Shown: one piece after another, positions 44,632-52,347 of the stretch
Position numbering within the stretch: position 1 is the first letter of the stretch
How the letters are laid out: the number at the start of each line of letters is the position of its first letter
NCBI RefSeq assembly: GCF_007273535.1
Contig: NZ_RIBP01000001.1
Coordinates: forward strand, 868,001 to 932,000
Reading direction: 5' to 3'
DNA: 64,000 nucleotides
Source of the DNA: Niallia circulans
GTDB taxonomy: Bacteria; Bacillota; Bacilli; Bacillales; Cytobacillaceae
Program-made: the position numbers and the translations under genes
Notes under the pieces: model-generated
Database searches by the model: none
Told to the model about the DNA's origin: nothing
What the model saw: only the letters and a program-made list of their open reading frames with translations

Positions 44632-45303
44632 TTACAAGAATCCTGCTTGAGAAGAAACAGATAGAACTGACTTTTTTAATAAATAAGAGGCAAATAAGCC
44701 TTCTGCTTCAACTGCATCAATTATTGGAATAGTTAACTTTTCTCTCAAAACTGCTGCAAGCCCAATCGTCGAAAAGCCTGTACAAGCAAATACAATTGCT
44801 TCAGCACCGAGACTTATAAGATGCTCTGCTGCTTCGATTCCGTTTTGTTTTCCTTGAGGTGTTAATAGATCAGTCGTATTTGTCACGCCATCAGGTCTTT
44901 TATAACCAACAAGCAACGAACCGAGTAAATTTTCCACTGCTGCTGGAGCATTATCTGTTATGCCCATTACCCCAACCGATTTACCTATCGATAAAGCAGT
45001 AAGTGCAGCAGCACTTCCTGCTCCGATTACTGGAATTGATACTGATGTTCGAAGCTCCTCAATAGCTGGGTCTGCCGCACAGCTAATTACTAGCACCTTT
45101 GAGCCCTCTCTTTCTAGCTCTTTGCCCAATTCCACAATTTTCGGAATTGCTTGTGCTTCCGTTTCGTCATTAAATATACCAAGGGGTTGATCTTGTATAC
45201 ATTTGCTCACTGTCGGTATGTTACTAGTATTTGTGATTACCTTTCCGTGTTGATTTAATATCTCTTTATTATCAGTCGAAAATACACGAATAACTCCTAT
45301 CAT
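44632..45303 (-). CDS. Asp/Glu/hydantoin racemase family protein
   Basis: 223 residues. Two-domain racemase fold with the paired catalytic cysteines in VLVISCAADPAIEEL (about 71-85) and EAIVFACTGFSTIG (about 170-183). Family members racemise aspartate, glutamate, hydantoins or allantoin by a two-base mechanism. The start ATG at 45303 has GAGGTGAT five bases upstream; the GTG at 45312 is inside that site. First gene of the six-gene operon and divergent in theme from but adjacent to the PucR regulator. Confidence 0.82.
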   Translation of the reverse strand: MIGVIRVFSTDNKEILNQHGKVITNTSNIPTVSKCIQDQPLGIFNDETEAQAIPKIVELGKELEREGSKVLVISCAADPAIEELRTSVSIPVIGAGSAAALTALSIGKSVGVMGITDNAPAAVENLLGSLLVGYKRPDGVTNTTDLLTPQGKQNGIEAAEHLISLGAEAIVFACTGFSTIGLAAVLREKLTIPIIDAVEAEGLFASYLLKKSVLSVSSQAGFL

Positions 45304-45413
45304 GACAATCACCTCTTCATCTTGTTTCTATTAATTGATTGAATATAAAGAATTATTATAATTTTAAGTATTTAATTCTCTTTTTACAATGTTCCCAAAA
45401 ACCAAAAATAAAT

Positions 45414-45446
45414 AGAGCTCGTTGTGCTCCAAGCACAACGAGCTCT
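45414..45446 (-). terminator. Strong intrinsic terminator of the pucR-like gene
   Basis: Fifteen-base perfect stem AGAGCTCGTTGTGCT with a three-base loop, starting one base after the stop codon; T-rich on the minus strand. Confidence 0.85.
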
Positions 45447-45447
45447 T

Positions 45448-46968
45448 TCAATGTGATTTTTTAAATAAATAATGAAAAATGGATAAATAGTAAACAAATT
45501 TCTCTCGAAAGCTTGCTATTTTAATGTTTGCGACCTTTTCAATCTTATCCATCCGGTATTTAACAGAATTGCGGTGGATATACAAAAGGTTAGCAGTTTC
45601 CACTAAACTTCCATCTGTTGTTAAATAATAGAATAAAGTTTTAACTAGATCTGTATCATTTTCCTTATCATATTGACAAAGCTTGCCTATGTTCTTGGCT
45701 ACAACTTCATCCATATTTACATAATCTGCGGCATCAAGCAATAAACTAAATACCTCCATTTCTTCATATGTGAAGAGATGCTGTGTTAAATCTAAGCTAG
45801 AACCAAGTAGTATAGCTTTACGCGCTTGTATGAAGCTGTTCTGTACCTCCCATAAAGCTGCTTCGGTTCCAACACCGATTCTTATCTCTTTAAACTCAGT
45901 AAGAATAGGTGTAAATAATTCCTTCCACTTTTCCGCAGTCCCACCTTTCGTTTGTAATGAACATAACAGCACGATTCTGTTTGCTTGCAAATGAATATGC
46001 ATGCATGCCTTTTTGAAATATAGTGAAAAATGCTGCTTTAACCCGATCTCTATTTTCTGGAAAAAGGCATGATCTTCTTCCATTTCTGTTTCATTTTCCA
46101 GCACCATAATTCTCCAAGAGGTGTCAGGGTTTAAGCCTAATTTCCTGCCTTTGTTCATTACTTCTTGCTTGGTAAGCGGCAGTCCAGTTAACAGTTCCTC
46201 AATAAAACTGCCTCTGAGCTTTTTTTCTGTATCTATCGCTGTTTTTCTGCGCATAAGTTCTAATGCAAACACTAAACGAGCTTGTTCTACACAAACCATA
46301 TCTAAGTCGTCGAGATTGTCTCTTTCAATATAAAGCTTGCCGACAATTTGTTTATCAACGGTAATTTCCCAGCACCTAATATCAGTGAAAGGAGGATTGC
46401 TATTTCTTTGCGGAGCAGACACAATCGTATTACCTTTTCTGTCTAGTAGCCATATCGGCGATTTTAATAATCCAGATACATTATCTGCAACAGTTTGTAT
46501 CCCGCTGTTTTCTAATACAAGAGTTGTTAGTTTCTTGTATAATTCTTCTGACCTTCTCAGCAAGTAGGTTTGTTTATCAATTAAAAGTTCCATAACAGCA
46601 TTCGTAATATCAATATATGGTATCCCTGTTGGAAGCTCAATGATAGGCAGGTTGAATTCATTGCTTATTTGCAGCATCTCCTCAGGCAAATCCTGCAGGT
46701 ATCGTTCTCGTTTTATCGCTAAAGCAGCAGCATCTGCTTGAGCTAAATGCTGTACTAAGTTTGACAGCAGCTTAGTATCGTGACGTATAGCATAAGCAGT
46801 AGTCAGCAAGAGCTCTCCCTCTCTCAGCCAACCCTTAATATCAGGAACTTCCATGATGTCGATATAACGAACCATTCTGTTTAAGCCCTTTGCCCCGCTT
46901 ATTACCTTCGCATCCTTTAAGACCGGAAGACGAAGCAACTCATTGATTGTTATTCCTACTGAGTTCAT
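45448..46968 (-). CDS. PucR family transcriptional regulator
   Basis: 506 residues: N-terminal PucR sensory domain (about 5-125; GITINELLRLPVLKDAKVI), a GGDEF-like/CdaR middle region (about 280-400), and a C-terminal helix-turn-helix (about 445-500; VETANLLYIHRNSVKYRMDKIEKV) typical of PucR/CdaR. In B. subtilis PucR controls purine and allantoin use. It lies immediately upstream of, and in the same direction as, the racemase-OPT operon (about 145 bp apart, with its own terminator), so it is the likely activator of that operon. Start ATG 46968 chosen from TAGGTGAC upstream. Confidence 0.85.
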   Translation of the reverse strand: MNSVGITINELLRLPVLKDAKVISGAKGLNRMVRYIDIMEVPDIKGWLREGELLLTTAYAIRHDTKLLSNLVQHLAQADAAALAIKRERYLQDLPEEMLQISNEFNLPIIELPTGIPYIDITNAVMELLIDKQTYLLRRSEELYKKLTTLVLENSGIQTVADNVSGLLKSPIWLLDRKGNTIVSAPQRNSNPPFTDIRCWEITVDKQIVGKLYIERDNLDDLDMVCVEQARLVFALELMRRKTAIDTEKKLRGSFIEELLTGLPLTKQEVMNKGRKLGLNPDTSWRIMVLENETEMEEDHAFFQKIEIGLKQHFSLYFKKACMHIHLQANRIVLLCSLQTKGGTAEKWKELFTPILTEFKEIRIGVGTEAALWEVQNSFIQARKAILLGSSLDLTQHLFTYEEMEVFSLLLDAADYVNMDEVVAKNIGKLCQYDKENDTDLVKTLFYYLTTDGSLVETANLLYIHRNSVKYRMDKIEKVANIKIASFREKFVYYLSIFHYLFKKSH

Positions 46969-47169
46969 ATATGTCACCTATTCTATTTATTGAATTTTAG
47001 AAATATTATAGCAGAAAACTATGTTTTATGTATAACTGGGTAGTAATTAAGACCCTTCCGCCGTTGAGATAAGAGTATCTAACTTAAATAAGAACACAAA
47101 CAATATCAGCTTACTATGGAACAATAAACTCAAGACTGTGAATATAGTATGGCTTGTAATTTAATTCGT

Positions 47170-47270
47170 TTCCATGCGCGCACGTCTAGGAGTATGGACT
47201 CTCCTCGGCTTCGTCTAAGGGCTCTATTTCCCTTAGTAGTCAACTGGCCTCCGCTCCTTTCCACTAAAAT
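47170..47270. repeat. Structured intergenic sequence, probable dispersed Bacillaceae repeat
   Basis: In the 465-bp gap 46969-47433 this segment is richer in GC than its surroundings and folds into two short hairpins on the minus strand (TAAGGG...CCCTTA and GGAG...CTCC). It has the layout AAAGGAGCGGAGG ... GACTACTAAGGGAAATAGAG ... AAGCCGAGGAGAG ... GGAAACGAATT, which from memory resembles a degenerate intergenic repeat found in many Bacillus genomes. No protein is encoded. Orientation and function are unknown. Confidence 0.4.
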
Positions 47271-47304
47271 TTCTAATTATTGTATTTTAAAAAACAAAAA
47301 CAAA

Positions 47305-47347
47305 AAACCGAACTATCTATTCGAATTTCGAATGAGTAGTTCGGTTT
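47305..47347 (-). terminator. Intrinsic terminator of mhqED
   Basis: AAACCGAACTA / TAGTTCGGTTT stem with an inner ATTCGAA pairing; T run on the minus strand, 87 bases after mhqD. Confidence 0.75.
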
Positions 47348-47433
47348 TTATACTGATTCATATACTTATGTCCCAGCCTCTTTTCAACTTTAGCTTTACT
47401 ACTTATATCCCTGTTTCTGAAAAAGTCGACTTC

Positions 47434-48039
47434 TTAAAATACTTTCTTATACCACTCTGACGCTGCTTCTACTTCTGATGGGATTAGGGAATGTCCGCGG
47501 TTTTCCCAGTGGATCTCAACATCTGCATTCGCATTTTGCAATAGTGATTCAAGCTCCCCCGATTCAAGCGGCGAGCAGATTGGATCATTTGTTCCAGCAG
47601 CAATGAACACAGATTTTCCTGTTAAGTCAGGCAAGTCTATTCCTCGTCTTGGAACCATTGGATGGTGGAGTATAGCACCTTTTAATGCATCTTTTTCATG
47701 AAACAATAAGCTTGCGGCGATATTTGCTCCATTTGAATAGCCAATTGCTACAATATTACTGCGATCGAATTCATATTTTACTGCTGCTTCATCTAAGAAG
47801 CTGTTCAGTTCACTTGTTCTTGCAAGCAAATCCGCTTCATCAAACACACCCTCCGCTAATCTGCGGAAAAATCTTGGCATACCGTTTTCTAAAACGTTCC
47901 CACGGACACTTAACACGGAGGCTTGATTATCAATTATGCCTGCAAGCGGCAGCAAATCTAGTTCTGTTCCGCCCGTACCATGTAGTAACAATAATGTCGG
48001 TCTTTGAGAATCTGTTCCTTTATTGAATATATGTTTCAT
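47434..48039 (-). CDS. mhqD: MhqD-type hydrolase (carboxylesterase family)
   Basis: 201 residues, alpha/beta hydrolase of the phospholipase/carboxylesterase group. LLLLHGTGGTELDLLPLA (about 16-33) forms the oxyanion loop; nucleophile Ser in IGYSNGANIA (about 97-106); Asp in AAGTNDPICSP; His in WENRGHSLIPSE. The gene overlaps mhqE by one base (TAATG) and uses an AGGAGGAG site inside it. The mhqE-mhqD (yodE-yodD) pair of B. subtilis is induced by hydroquinones and catechols; the same role is inferred here. Confidence 0.82.
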   Translation of the reverse strand: MKHIFNKGTDSQRPTLLLLHGTGGTELDLLPLAGIIDNQASVLSVRGNVLENGMPRFFRRLAEGVFDEADLLARTSELNSFLDEAAVKYEFDRSNIVAIGYSNGANIAASLLFHEKDALKGAILHHPMVPRRGIDLPDLTGKSVFIAAGTNDPICSPLESGELESLLQNANADVEIHWENRGHSLIPSEVEAASEWYKKVF

Positions 48040-48983
48040 TAGTTTTCTCCTCCTATTGAACGTACTTCTACCTTTGGTAATACTTCTTCTAGTTCTGCTC
48101 GTTGCGACTCCAGCCAGTCTGGCAGCATGAGCTTGTTTCCGAGCTCTTCTAAAGGCTCATCTGCGGTGAAGCCTGGCGGGTTTGTTGCTATCTCAAACAG
48201 GATGCCGCCTTCCTCATGAAAATACACAGCCTTAAAGTAATTGCGATCACGTATCTCTGTTGGATAATAGCCTTTCTCCTGCAGTAATGCTCGCCATTTC
48301 TGCAATTCTTCCTCATCTTCAGCTCTCCACGCAATATGATGGACAGTGCCAGCACCCATTAAGCCGCGATTGGAAGGGTTAAGCTGAATATCAATGATAT
48401 TGCCTAAATCACCTGCTGATCTGAAACGAATAATTTCTTCTTGTTGACCAACAAATTCCAGCCCTAATATTTCCTCGAGCACTTCCTTTGTTTTATGTGG
48501 CCGCGCAGAATATAATACGGCTCCACCGAAGCCTTTTATTGCATGCTCTGCTGTTATTCCTGCTGTGCTCCATGTATTTACTGGACCTTCTTGTCGTTCC
48601 ACAAGCTCTAATTGCAGTCCATCTGGATCACTGAACTTAATTGTCTTTTCACCGAAACGCACGAATGTTGTTAACTCTATTCCATGTTTAATTAAACGAT
48701 TTTCCCAAAATGTGGCTGAACCGATTGGAATAACATATTTAGTTACTCCGACTTGCCCTGTACCCACTCTTCCTTTTAGCTGCTTTTCCCACGGAAAAAA
48801 GGTAATGACAGTTCCAGGGTCTCCTGTTTCATTGCCGAAATATAAATGGTAAACCTCAGGACGGTCAAAATTAACCGTCTTTTTTATCAGCCTTAACCCA
48901 AGTACTCCTGCATAAAAATTAATATTGCGCTGTGCATCATTAACCATTGCTGTTATATGGTGAATGCCTAATGTTTTCGTCAT
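48039..48983 (-). CDS. mhqE: MhqE/MhqO-type ring-cleaving dioxygenase (glyoxalase fold)
   Basis: 314 residues with paired vicinal-oxygen-chelate domains. Metal-binding landmarks: first His in LGIHHITAMVND (about 4-15), second in GTVHHIAWRAED (about 217-228), and Glu in GGILFEIATNPPGF (about 268-281). It is thought to open hydroquinone or catechol rings to detoxify them. The choice of MhqE rather than MhqO or MhqA rests on the mhqD partner. Two inverted repeats upstream match the MhqR operator, so it should be derepressed by quinones. Confidence 0.85.
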   Translation of the reverse strand: MTKTLGIHHITAMVNDAQRNINFYAGVLGLRLIKKTVNFDRPEVYHLYFGNETGDPGTVITFFPWEKQLKGRVGTGQVGVTKYVIPIGSATFWENRLIKHGIELTTFVRFGEKTIKFSDPDGLQLELVERQEGPVNTWSTAGITAEHAIKGFGGAVLYSARPHKTKEVLEEILGLEFVGQQEEIIRFRSAGDLGNIIDIQLNPSNRGLMGAGTVHHIAWRAEDEEELQKWRALLQEKGYYPTEIRDRNYFKAVYFHEEGGILFEIATNPPGFTADEPLEELGNKLMLPDWLESQRAELEEVLPKVEVRSIGGEN

Positions 48984-49026
48984 TTGCTTTCCCTTCTTTC
49001 CGTGTATTGACCAGACATAATTTTTA

Positions 49027-49050
49027 TAATATCTCGAATTCGAGATATTA
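49027..49050. promoter_or_regulatory. MhqR-type operator 1 (24-bp perfect palindrome)
   Basis: Perfect palindrome with half-site TAATATCTCGAA. Its centre ATCTCGAATTCGAGAT equals the MhqR consensus as I recall it (tATCTcgaAtTCgAGATa). It ends 44 bp upstream of the mhqE start. mhqR itself is not in the window. Confidence 0.8.
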
Positions 49051-49084
49051 TTTTAAAAAAATATGAAACATACTATTAATTAAA

Positions 49085-49104
49085 TTATCTTGAATACAAG
49101 ATAA
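49085..49104. promoter_or_regulatory. MhqR-type operator 2
   Basis: TTATCTTG-AATA-CAAGATAA, eight-base perfect arms, a variant of operator 1 located 34 bp further upstream. Possibly an auxiliary site. Confidence 0.65.
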
Positions 49105-49164
49105 TGATAATTGATAACCTTATGAATGTCAATAAGAAAAAGGAAGATTCTTATTGTTTTAATA

Positions 49165-49392
49165 TCAATAAGAATCACTCCCTAATGTTAATGGAATAAT
49201 TTCAGCAATACTCATGAAATAACCGCTGCGAAAGCCCCAAATATCATCATTGCCAATAAAGTGATAATTTAGCTTTTTTAATAATTCTTCTGTCTCTGCT
49301 TTTGATTCTGATAGGCTGAGCTTATATTCTTCAATTAATCGCTCACTTTCTCCCCTTATTTCGTAATTAGTAAATACTATAGTATAAGACAC
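49165..49392 (-). CDS. Small hypothetical protein
   Basis: 75 residues, GTG start at 49392 with AGGGGGAAG upstream. Acidic, with one helix (about 14-43, RGESERLIEEYKLSL and beyond) and a C-terminal strand pair. No signal peptide or membrane helix. Family not recognised. It lies alone between mhqE and the divergent two-component system. Confidence 0.5.
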   Translation of the reverse strand: MSYTIVFTNYEIRGESERLIEEYKLSLSESKAETEELLKKLNYHFIGNDDIWGFRSGYFMSIAEIIPLTLGSDSY

Positions 49393-49565
49393 TGCATTCT
49401 TCCCCCTGTTATATATACAATATGTTATTTTCTTTTACTGTGACTCCAATATAGCTTTGCAAAGTAAACTCAATATAAACATTGTGTAGGAAATAATTGA
49501 TTTTCAGTTTACATTTCAACGCTAAAATTTTTTATGTCATAATAGTTATATGGAGGAGCTAATTT

Positions 49566-50240
49566 ATGTTTAAAATATTAGTGGTTGAAGATGATGTGAA
49601 TACAAGAAAGCTTATGTGTGCAGTATTAAAGCAGTATGGCTTTGATGCATATGCTGCAGAGGATGGCATCTCTGCACTTCACTTTATGGATAGTCAGCAT
49701 GTTGATCTAGTGGTGCTTGATTTGATGATGCCAAATATGGACGGTTATGAATTAACAAGACAGCTCCGCTCCTCATGGGAGCATCTGCCTATCTTAATGG
49801 TTACAGCAAAGCAGGAACCAAACGATAAAAAACAAGGGTTTCTTGCTGGTACAGATGATTATATGACAAAGCCAGTAGATGAAGAGGAAATGGTACTGCG
49901 TATTAAAGCATTGCTGCGCAGAGCCCAAATAGCAAGTGAACATAAACTGACAGTTGGTAAATCAGTCTTAGATTATGATGCATTGACTGTTACAAACAGA
50001 GACACTGTGATTGCATTGCCTCCAAAGGAATTTTATCTTTTGTTTAAACTGCTTTCCTATCCGAACATGATTTTTACACGTATGCAGCTGATGGACGAAA
50101 TTTGGGGGCTCGAATCAGAAACGAATGACCGTACATTAAATGTTCATATTAATCGCTTACGGGACAGGTTTAAAGATTGGTCTGACTTTGATATCGTAAC
50201 TGTCAGAGGTCTTGGCTATAAGGCAGTGAAAAGAGCATGA
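49566..50240 (+). CDS. OmpR/PhoB-type response regulator
   Basis: 224 residues: receiver (about 1-120) with acidic pocket VVEDD, phospho-acceptor Asp in VVLDLMMPNMDG, Thr in MVTAKQE and Lys in MTKPVDE; winged-helix DNA-binding domain (about 128-222) with PPKEFYLLFKLLSYP and the recognition helix NDRTLNVHINRLRDRF. It resembles the HssR subgroup (haem sensing), but no hrtAB-type exporter is beside it. GGAGGAG precedes ATG. Overlaps its kinase by four bases (ATGA), so the two are translationally coupled. Confidence 0.88.
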   Translation: MFKILVVEDDVNTRKLMCAVLKQYGFDAYAAEDGISALHFMDSQHVDLVVLDLMMPNMDGYELTRQLRSSWEHLPILMVTAKQEPNDKKQGFLAGTDDYMTKPVDEEEMVLRIKALLRRAQIASEHKLTVGKSVLDYDALTVTNRDTVIALPPKEFYLLFKLLSYPNMIFTRMQLMDEIWGLESETNDRTLNVHINRLRDRFKDWSDFDIVTVRGLGYKAVKRA

Positions 50241-51274
50241 GAGAGTTCTTTAAAAAAAGATTAAGTCTTGCCATAACATTAGTTATTTTTGTATTTTTTG
50301 TATTTGTGGCAACATTTATTATTGCACTGGCTATTACTATCTTTTTAAACTATATAGGTTATGTAAAACATAGTGATATGACAAAAGCCCTCCCCTTCTT
50401 TGGCTTTGTCGGCTTTTGCATATTGCTTGGTACTTCGCTGACTGCTTTTCTCAGCAAAAAAGCTTTAAATCCGATCAGAACCGTTATTGATGCTACACAT
50501 AAGGTTGCCGATGGCGATTTTTCAGTCAAGGTTAATATAAAGGGCATTGGCGAATTGGAGGAGCTGTCGCAAAGCTTCAATAAAATGACCTATGAACTTT
50601 CCAGTATCGAAACATTAAGAAGTGATTTCGTTAATAATTTCTCTCATGAATTTAAAACACCAATCGTATCAATCAGAGGATTTGCTAAGCTCTTAAAGGA
50701 AAACAATTTGACAGAGGAAGAACGGCAAGAGTATCTTCATATCATCATGACAGAATCAGAGCGTTTAGCTGCTCTGTCTACAAATGTATTGGCATTATCG
50801 AAATATGAGCATATAGAAATTATTTCTGATAAACTGCCGTTTAGGTTAGACGAACAAATTAGGAAAACAATCGTGCTAATGGAACCAAAGTGGTCAGCTA
50901 AAGATATAGCTGTTAATGTGGAATTAGATAATGTCACCTTCAGCGGCAATGAAGATTTAACACAACAAATTTGGGTTAATTTGATTGATAACGCCATTAA
51001 ATTTTCCCACAACGGCAGCGCAATTCATATTAGTCTTTCAAATAAAAACGATAAAATTATATTTACAATCCAGGATGACGGCATTGGGATGGACAATCAA
51101 ACAAAGGCTCGGCTTTTTGATAAATTTTACCAAGGCGATGTCTCTCATTCGAAACTAGGTAACGGGTTAGGGCTTTCCCTTGTCAAACGAATCGTCCAGC
51201 TTTGCAGTGGGACGATTTATGTAGAAAGCGCAAAGGATGAAGGCAGTACATTCACCATAATTCTTCCGAAATAA
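50237..51274 (+). CDS. Sensor histidine kinase, partner of the preceding regulator
   Basis: 345 residues: TM1 (about 12-38), a very short extracytoplasmic loop, TM2 (about 50-70), HAMP (about 72-125), HisKA with phospho-acceptor His in VNNFSHEFKTPIVS (about 130-143), and HATPase (about 235-345) with NLIDNAIKFS, DDGIGM and GNGLGLSLV. The short loop suggests that it senses within the membrane or via another membrane protein. Target genes are not evident; the neighbouring mhqED and fbpAB have their own regulators. Confidence 0.88.
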   Translation: MREFFKKRLSLAITLVIFVFFVFVATFIIALAITIFLNYIGYVKHSDMTKALPFFGFVGFCILLGTSLTAFLSKKALNPIRTVIDATHKVADGDFSVKVNIKGIGELEELSQSFNKMTYELSSIETLRSDFVNNFSHEFKTPIVSIRGFAKLLKENNLTEEERQEYLHIIMTESERLAALSTNVLALSKYEHIEIISDKLPFRLDEQIRKTIVLMEPKWSAKDIAVNVELDNVTFSGNEDLTQQIWVNLIDNAIKFSHNGSAIHISLSNKNDKIIFTIQDDGIGMDNQTKARLFDKFYQGDVSHSKLGNGLGLSLVKRIVQLCSGTIYVESAKDEGSTFTIILPK

Positions 51275-51281
51275 GGTGCAC

Positions 51282-51317
51282 AAAAGCCGATAATTGAGAA
51301 TCCAATTATCGGCTTTT
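51282..51317. terminator. Bidirectional terminator between kinase and fbpB-like genes
   Basis: AAAAGCCGATAATTG / CAATTATCGGCTTTT perfect 15-base stem with a six-base loop; serves both converging genes. Confidence 0.9.
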
Positions 51318-51318
51318 A

Positions 51319-51441
51319 TTATTTCTGTGGCTGCAAATGTTTATCATCAATCTTCTTGTATATTTGTTCAACAGACTTTTGGTCTTCTAATATAATTTTC
51401 TTGTTTTCATTCACTAATTCTTTAAAGGTCTTTTTCCTCAC
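51319..51441 (-). CDS. fbpB: FbpB-like small basic protein
   Basis: 40 residues starting with GTG at 51441: M-RKKTFKELVNENKKIILED and then a charged helix ending KKIDDKHLQPQK. The RKK-FxELVxxNK pattern is that of the FbpB family, Fur-regulated basic peptides that help the small RNA FsrA repress iron-using proteins in B. subtilis. AGGGGGAAAAGG lies upstream. Its start overlaps the stop of the preceding small gene, indicating coupling. A terminator follows at once. Confidence 0.72.
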   Translation of the reverse strand: MRKKTFKELVNENKKIILEDQKSVEQIYKKIDDKHLQPQK

Positions 51442-51608
51442 AGCCTTTTCCCCCTAATATGCAAGTAATACTCACTTTCTAATTCACTAAGACTTAGCTC
51501 ATATAACTGGACATTTTCTTTTTTATATATACCGATGCTTAACAGCTGATCTATTATAAACGCTTTTCTCACTTCTACTGCATTACTCCATATAGACAAA
51601 GGATTCAT
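51438..51608 (-). CDS. fbpA: FbpA-like small protein (Fur-regulated)
   Basis: 56 residues if started at ATG 51608: the core VRKAFIIDQLLSIGIYKKE, then NVQLYELSLSELESEYYL, is the pattern of the FbpA family. GAGGAG touches the ATG, so TTG at 51599, nine bases from the ribosome site, may be the true start. The stop overlaps the GTG of the FbpB-like gene. A Fur box lies 11 bp upstream. Pairing as fbpA-fbpB copies the B. subtilis operon of the iron-sparing response. Confidence 0.7.
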   Translation of the reverse strand: MNPLSIWSNAVEVRKAFIIDQLLSIGIYKKENVQLYELSLSELESEYYLHIRGKRL

Positions 51609-51618
51609 CTCCTCTAAT

Positions 51619-51633
51619 TGATAATAATTTTCA
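51619..51633 (-). promoter_or_regulatory. Fur box upstream of fbpAB
   Basis: Minus strand TGAAAATTATTATCA matches the Fur 7-1-7 consensus TGATAATNATTATCA at 14 of 15 positions. Implies repression by Fur with iron and induction in iron limitation. Confidence 0.82.
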
Positions 51634-51724
51634 TTCTCATTAATATCTTACTGGATAGAATGGAAAAATTCAACTTTTTCAGTATGGATTTACGTAAATA
51701 CCGGTTATTTTACGCAATGTAAAA

Positions 51725-51746
51725 AAAGCTGCATAACAGCAGCTTT
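51725..51746 (-). terminator. Intrinsic terminator of the marR-like gene
   Basis: AAAGCTGC / GCAGCTTT stem, six-base loop, T run on the minus strand. Confidence 0.85.
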
Positions 51747-51753
51747 ATCCTTA

Positions 51754-52233
51754 TTAATTATCAGAACCAAATCTATTGGCAATTTTCGATTCGCTTGTTG
51801 TTTCTGAAATTTGATTGGCAAAAAGTGAATTTAAATCCTGCAAATTAATATTGCTTGCAGCGATTTTACTTGCTATTTCCTCGTTAAATAATTGTTCCAT
51901 CTGGCTTACTTCCTTGCTTAGTAATTTTCCTTTTTCAGTCAATGAAATAATGACTTTTCGGCTGTCATCTTTTGAGTTTTCTTTAATTATGTAATCTTTA
52001 TCTAACAGTCTTCGGACAAGCCTGCTTGGATGCTGAGAATTACAAAGCAGCAGCTCTCCTAGCTCAGCAATCGACATAGACCCAAACTCACTCAACACTG
52101 TAATGACTTCACTTTGACTTGGCGTTATATCAAGCCCTTTTGCTTGAAGCAAATGAGCAAATCTATTATTACCTTCCCTTTGGACACACTGAATTAAATA
52201 GCGTAGTTTATCGATTTCTCTCAAACCATTCAC
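51754..52233 (-). CDS. MarR family transcriptional regulator
   Basis: 159 residues: dimerisation helices at both ends and a winged helix (about 38-110) with DITPSQSEVITVLSEFGSMS, the recognition helix SQHPSRLVRRLLDKDY and the wing SKDDSRKVIISLTEKG. It contains one cysteine (LLLCNSQ) next to the recognition helix, which could be a redox switch. It is divergent from the SDR gene at 52348, and three palindromes fill the space between, so it most likely represses both itself and the SDR gene. Confidence 0.87.
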   Translation of the reverse strand: MNGLREIDKLRYLIQCVQREGNNRFAHLLQAKGLDITPSQSEVITVLSEFGSMSIAELGELLLCNSQHPSRLVRRLLDKDYIIKENSKDDSRKVIISLTEKGKLLSKEVSQMEQLFNEEIASKIAASNINLQDLNSLFANQISETTSESKIANRFGSDN

Positions 52234-52259
52234 TCCTTTGAATACAGTATATCATAATA

Positions 52260-52322
52260 TATGTCTTGACATACATTTCTCGTTCTAGTTATTATATGTC
52301 TAAACATATATGTTGCGACATA
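52260..52322. promoter_or_regulatory. Three MarR-type operators in the marR/SDR divergent region
   Basis: Three 14-bp inverted repeats of form TATGTC-NN-GACATA: 52260-52273 (perfect), 52295-52308 (TATGTC-TA-AACATA) and 52309-52322 (TATGTT-GC-GACATA). The last two abut exactly. Placement between the divergent genes fits autoregulation by the MarR protein. Confidence 0.8.
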
Positions 52323-52347
52323 TATAATAACAAAAGGAGTGGTTGTT

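Noticed and set aside
47149..47460. Plus-strand open frame of 103 codons in the gap after pucR
   Set aside because: It runs through the structured repeat and the mhqED terminator and has no ribosome binding site.
49566..51274. Two-component system as HssRS (haem sensing)
   Set aside because: The regulator resembles HssR, but there is no hrtAB exporter nearby and the kinase lacks the long extracytoplasmic sensor of HssS.
51754..52233. MarR gene as the missing mhqR
   Set aside because: Its sequence is unlike MhqR as I know it, and the operators around it (TATGTC-NN-GACATA) differ from the ATCTCGAATTCGAGAT palindromes before mhqED.
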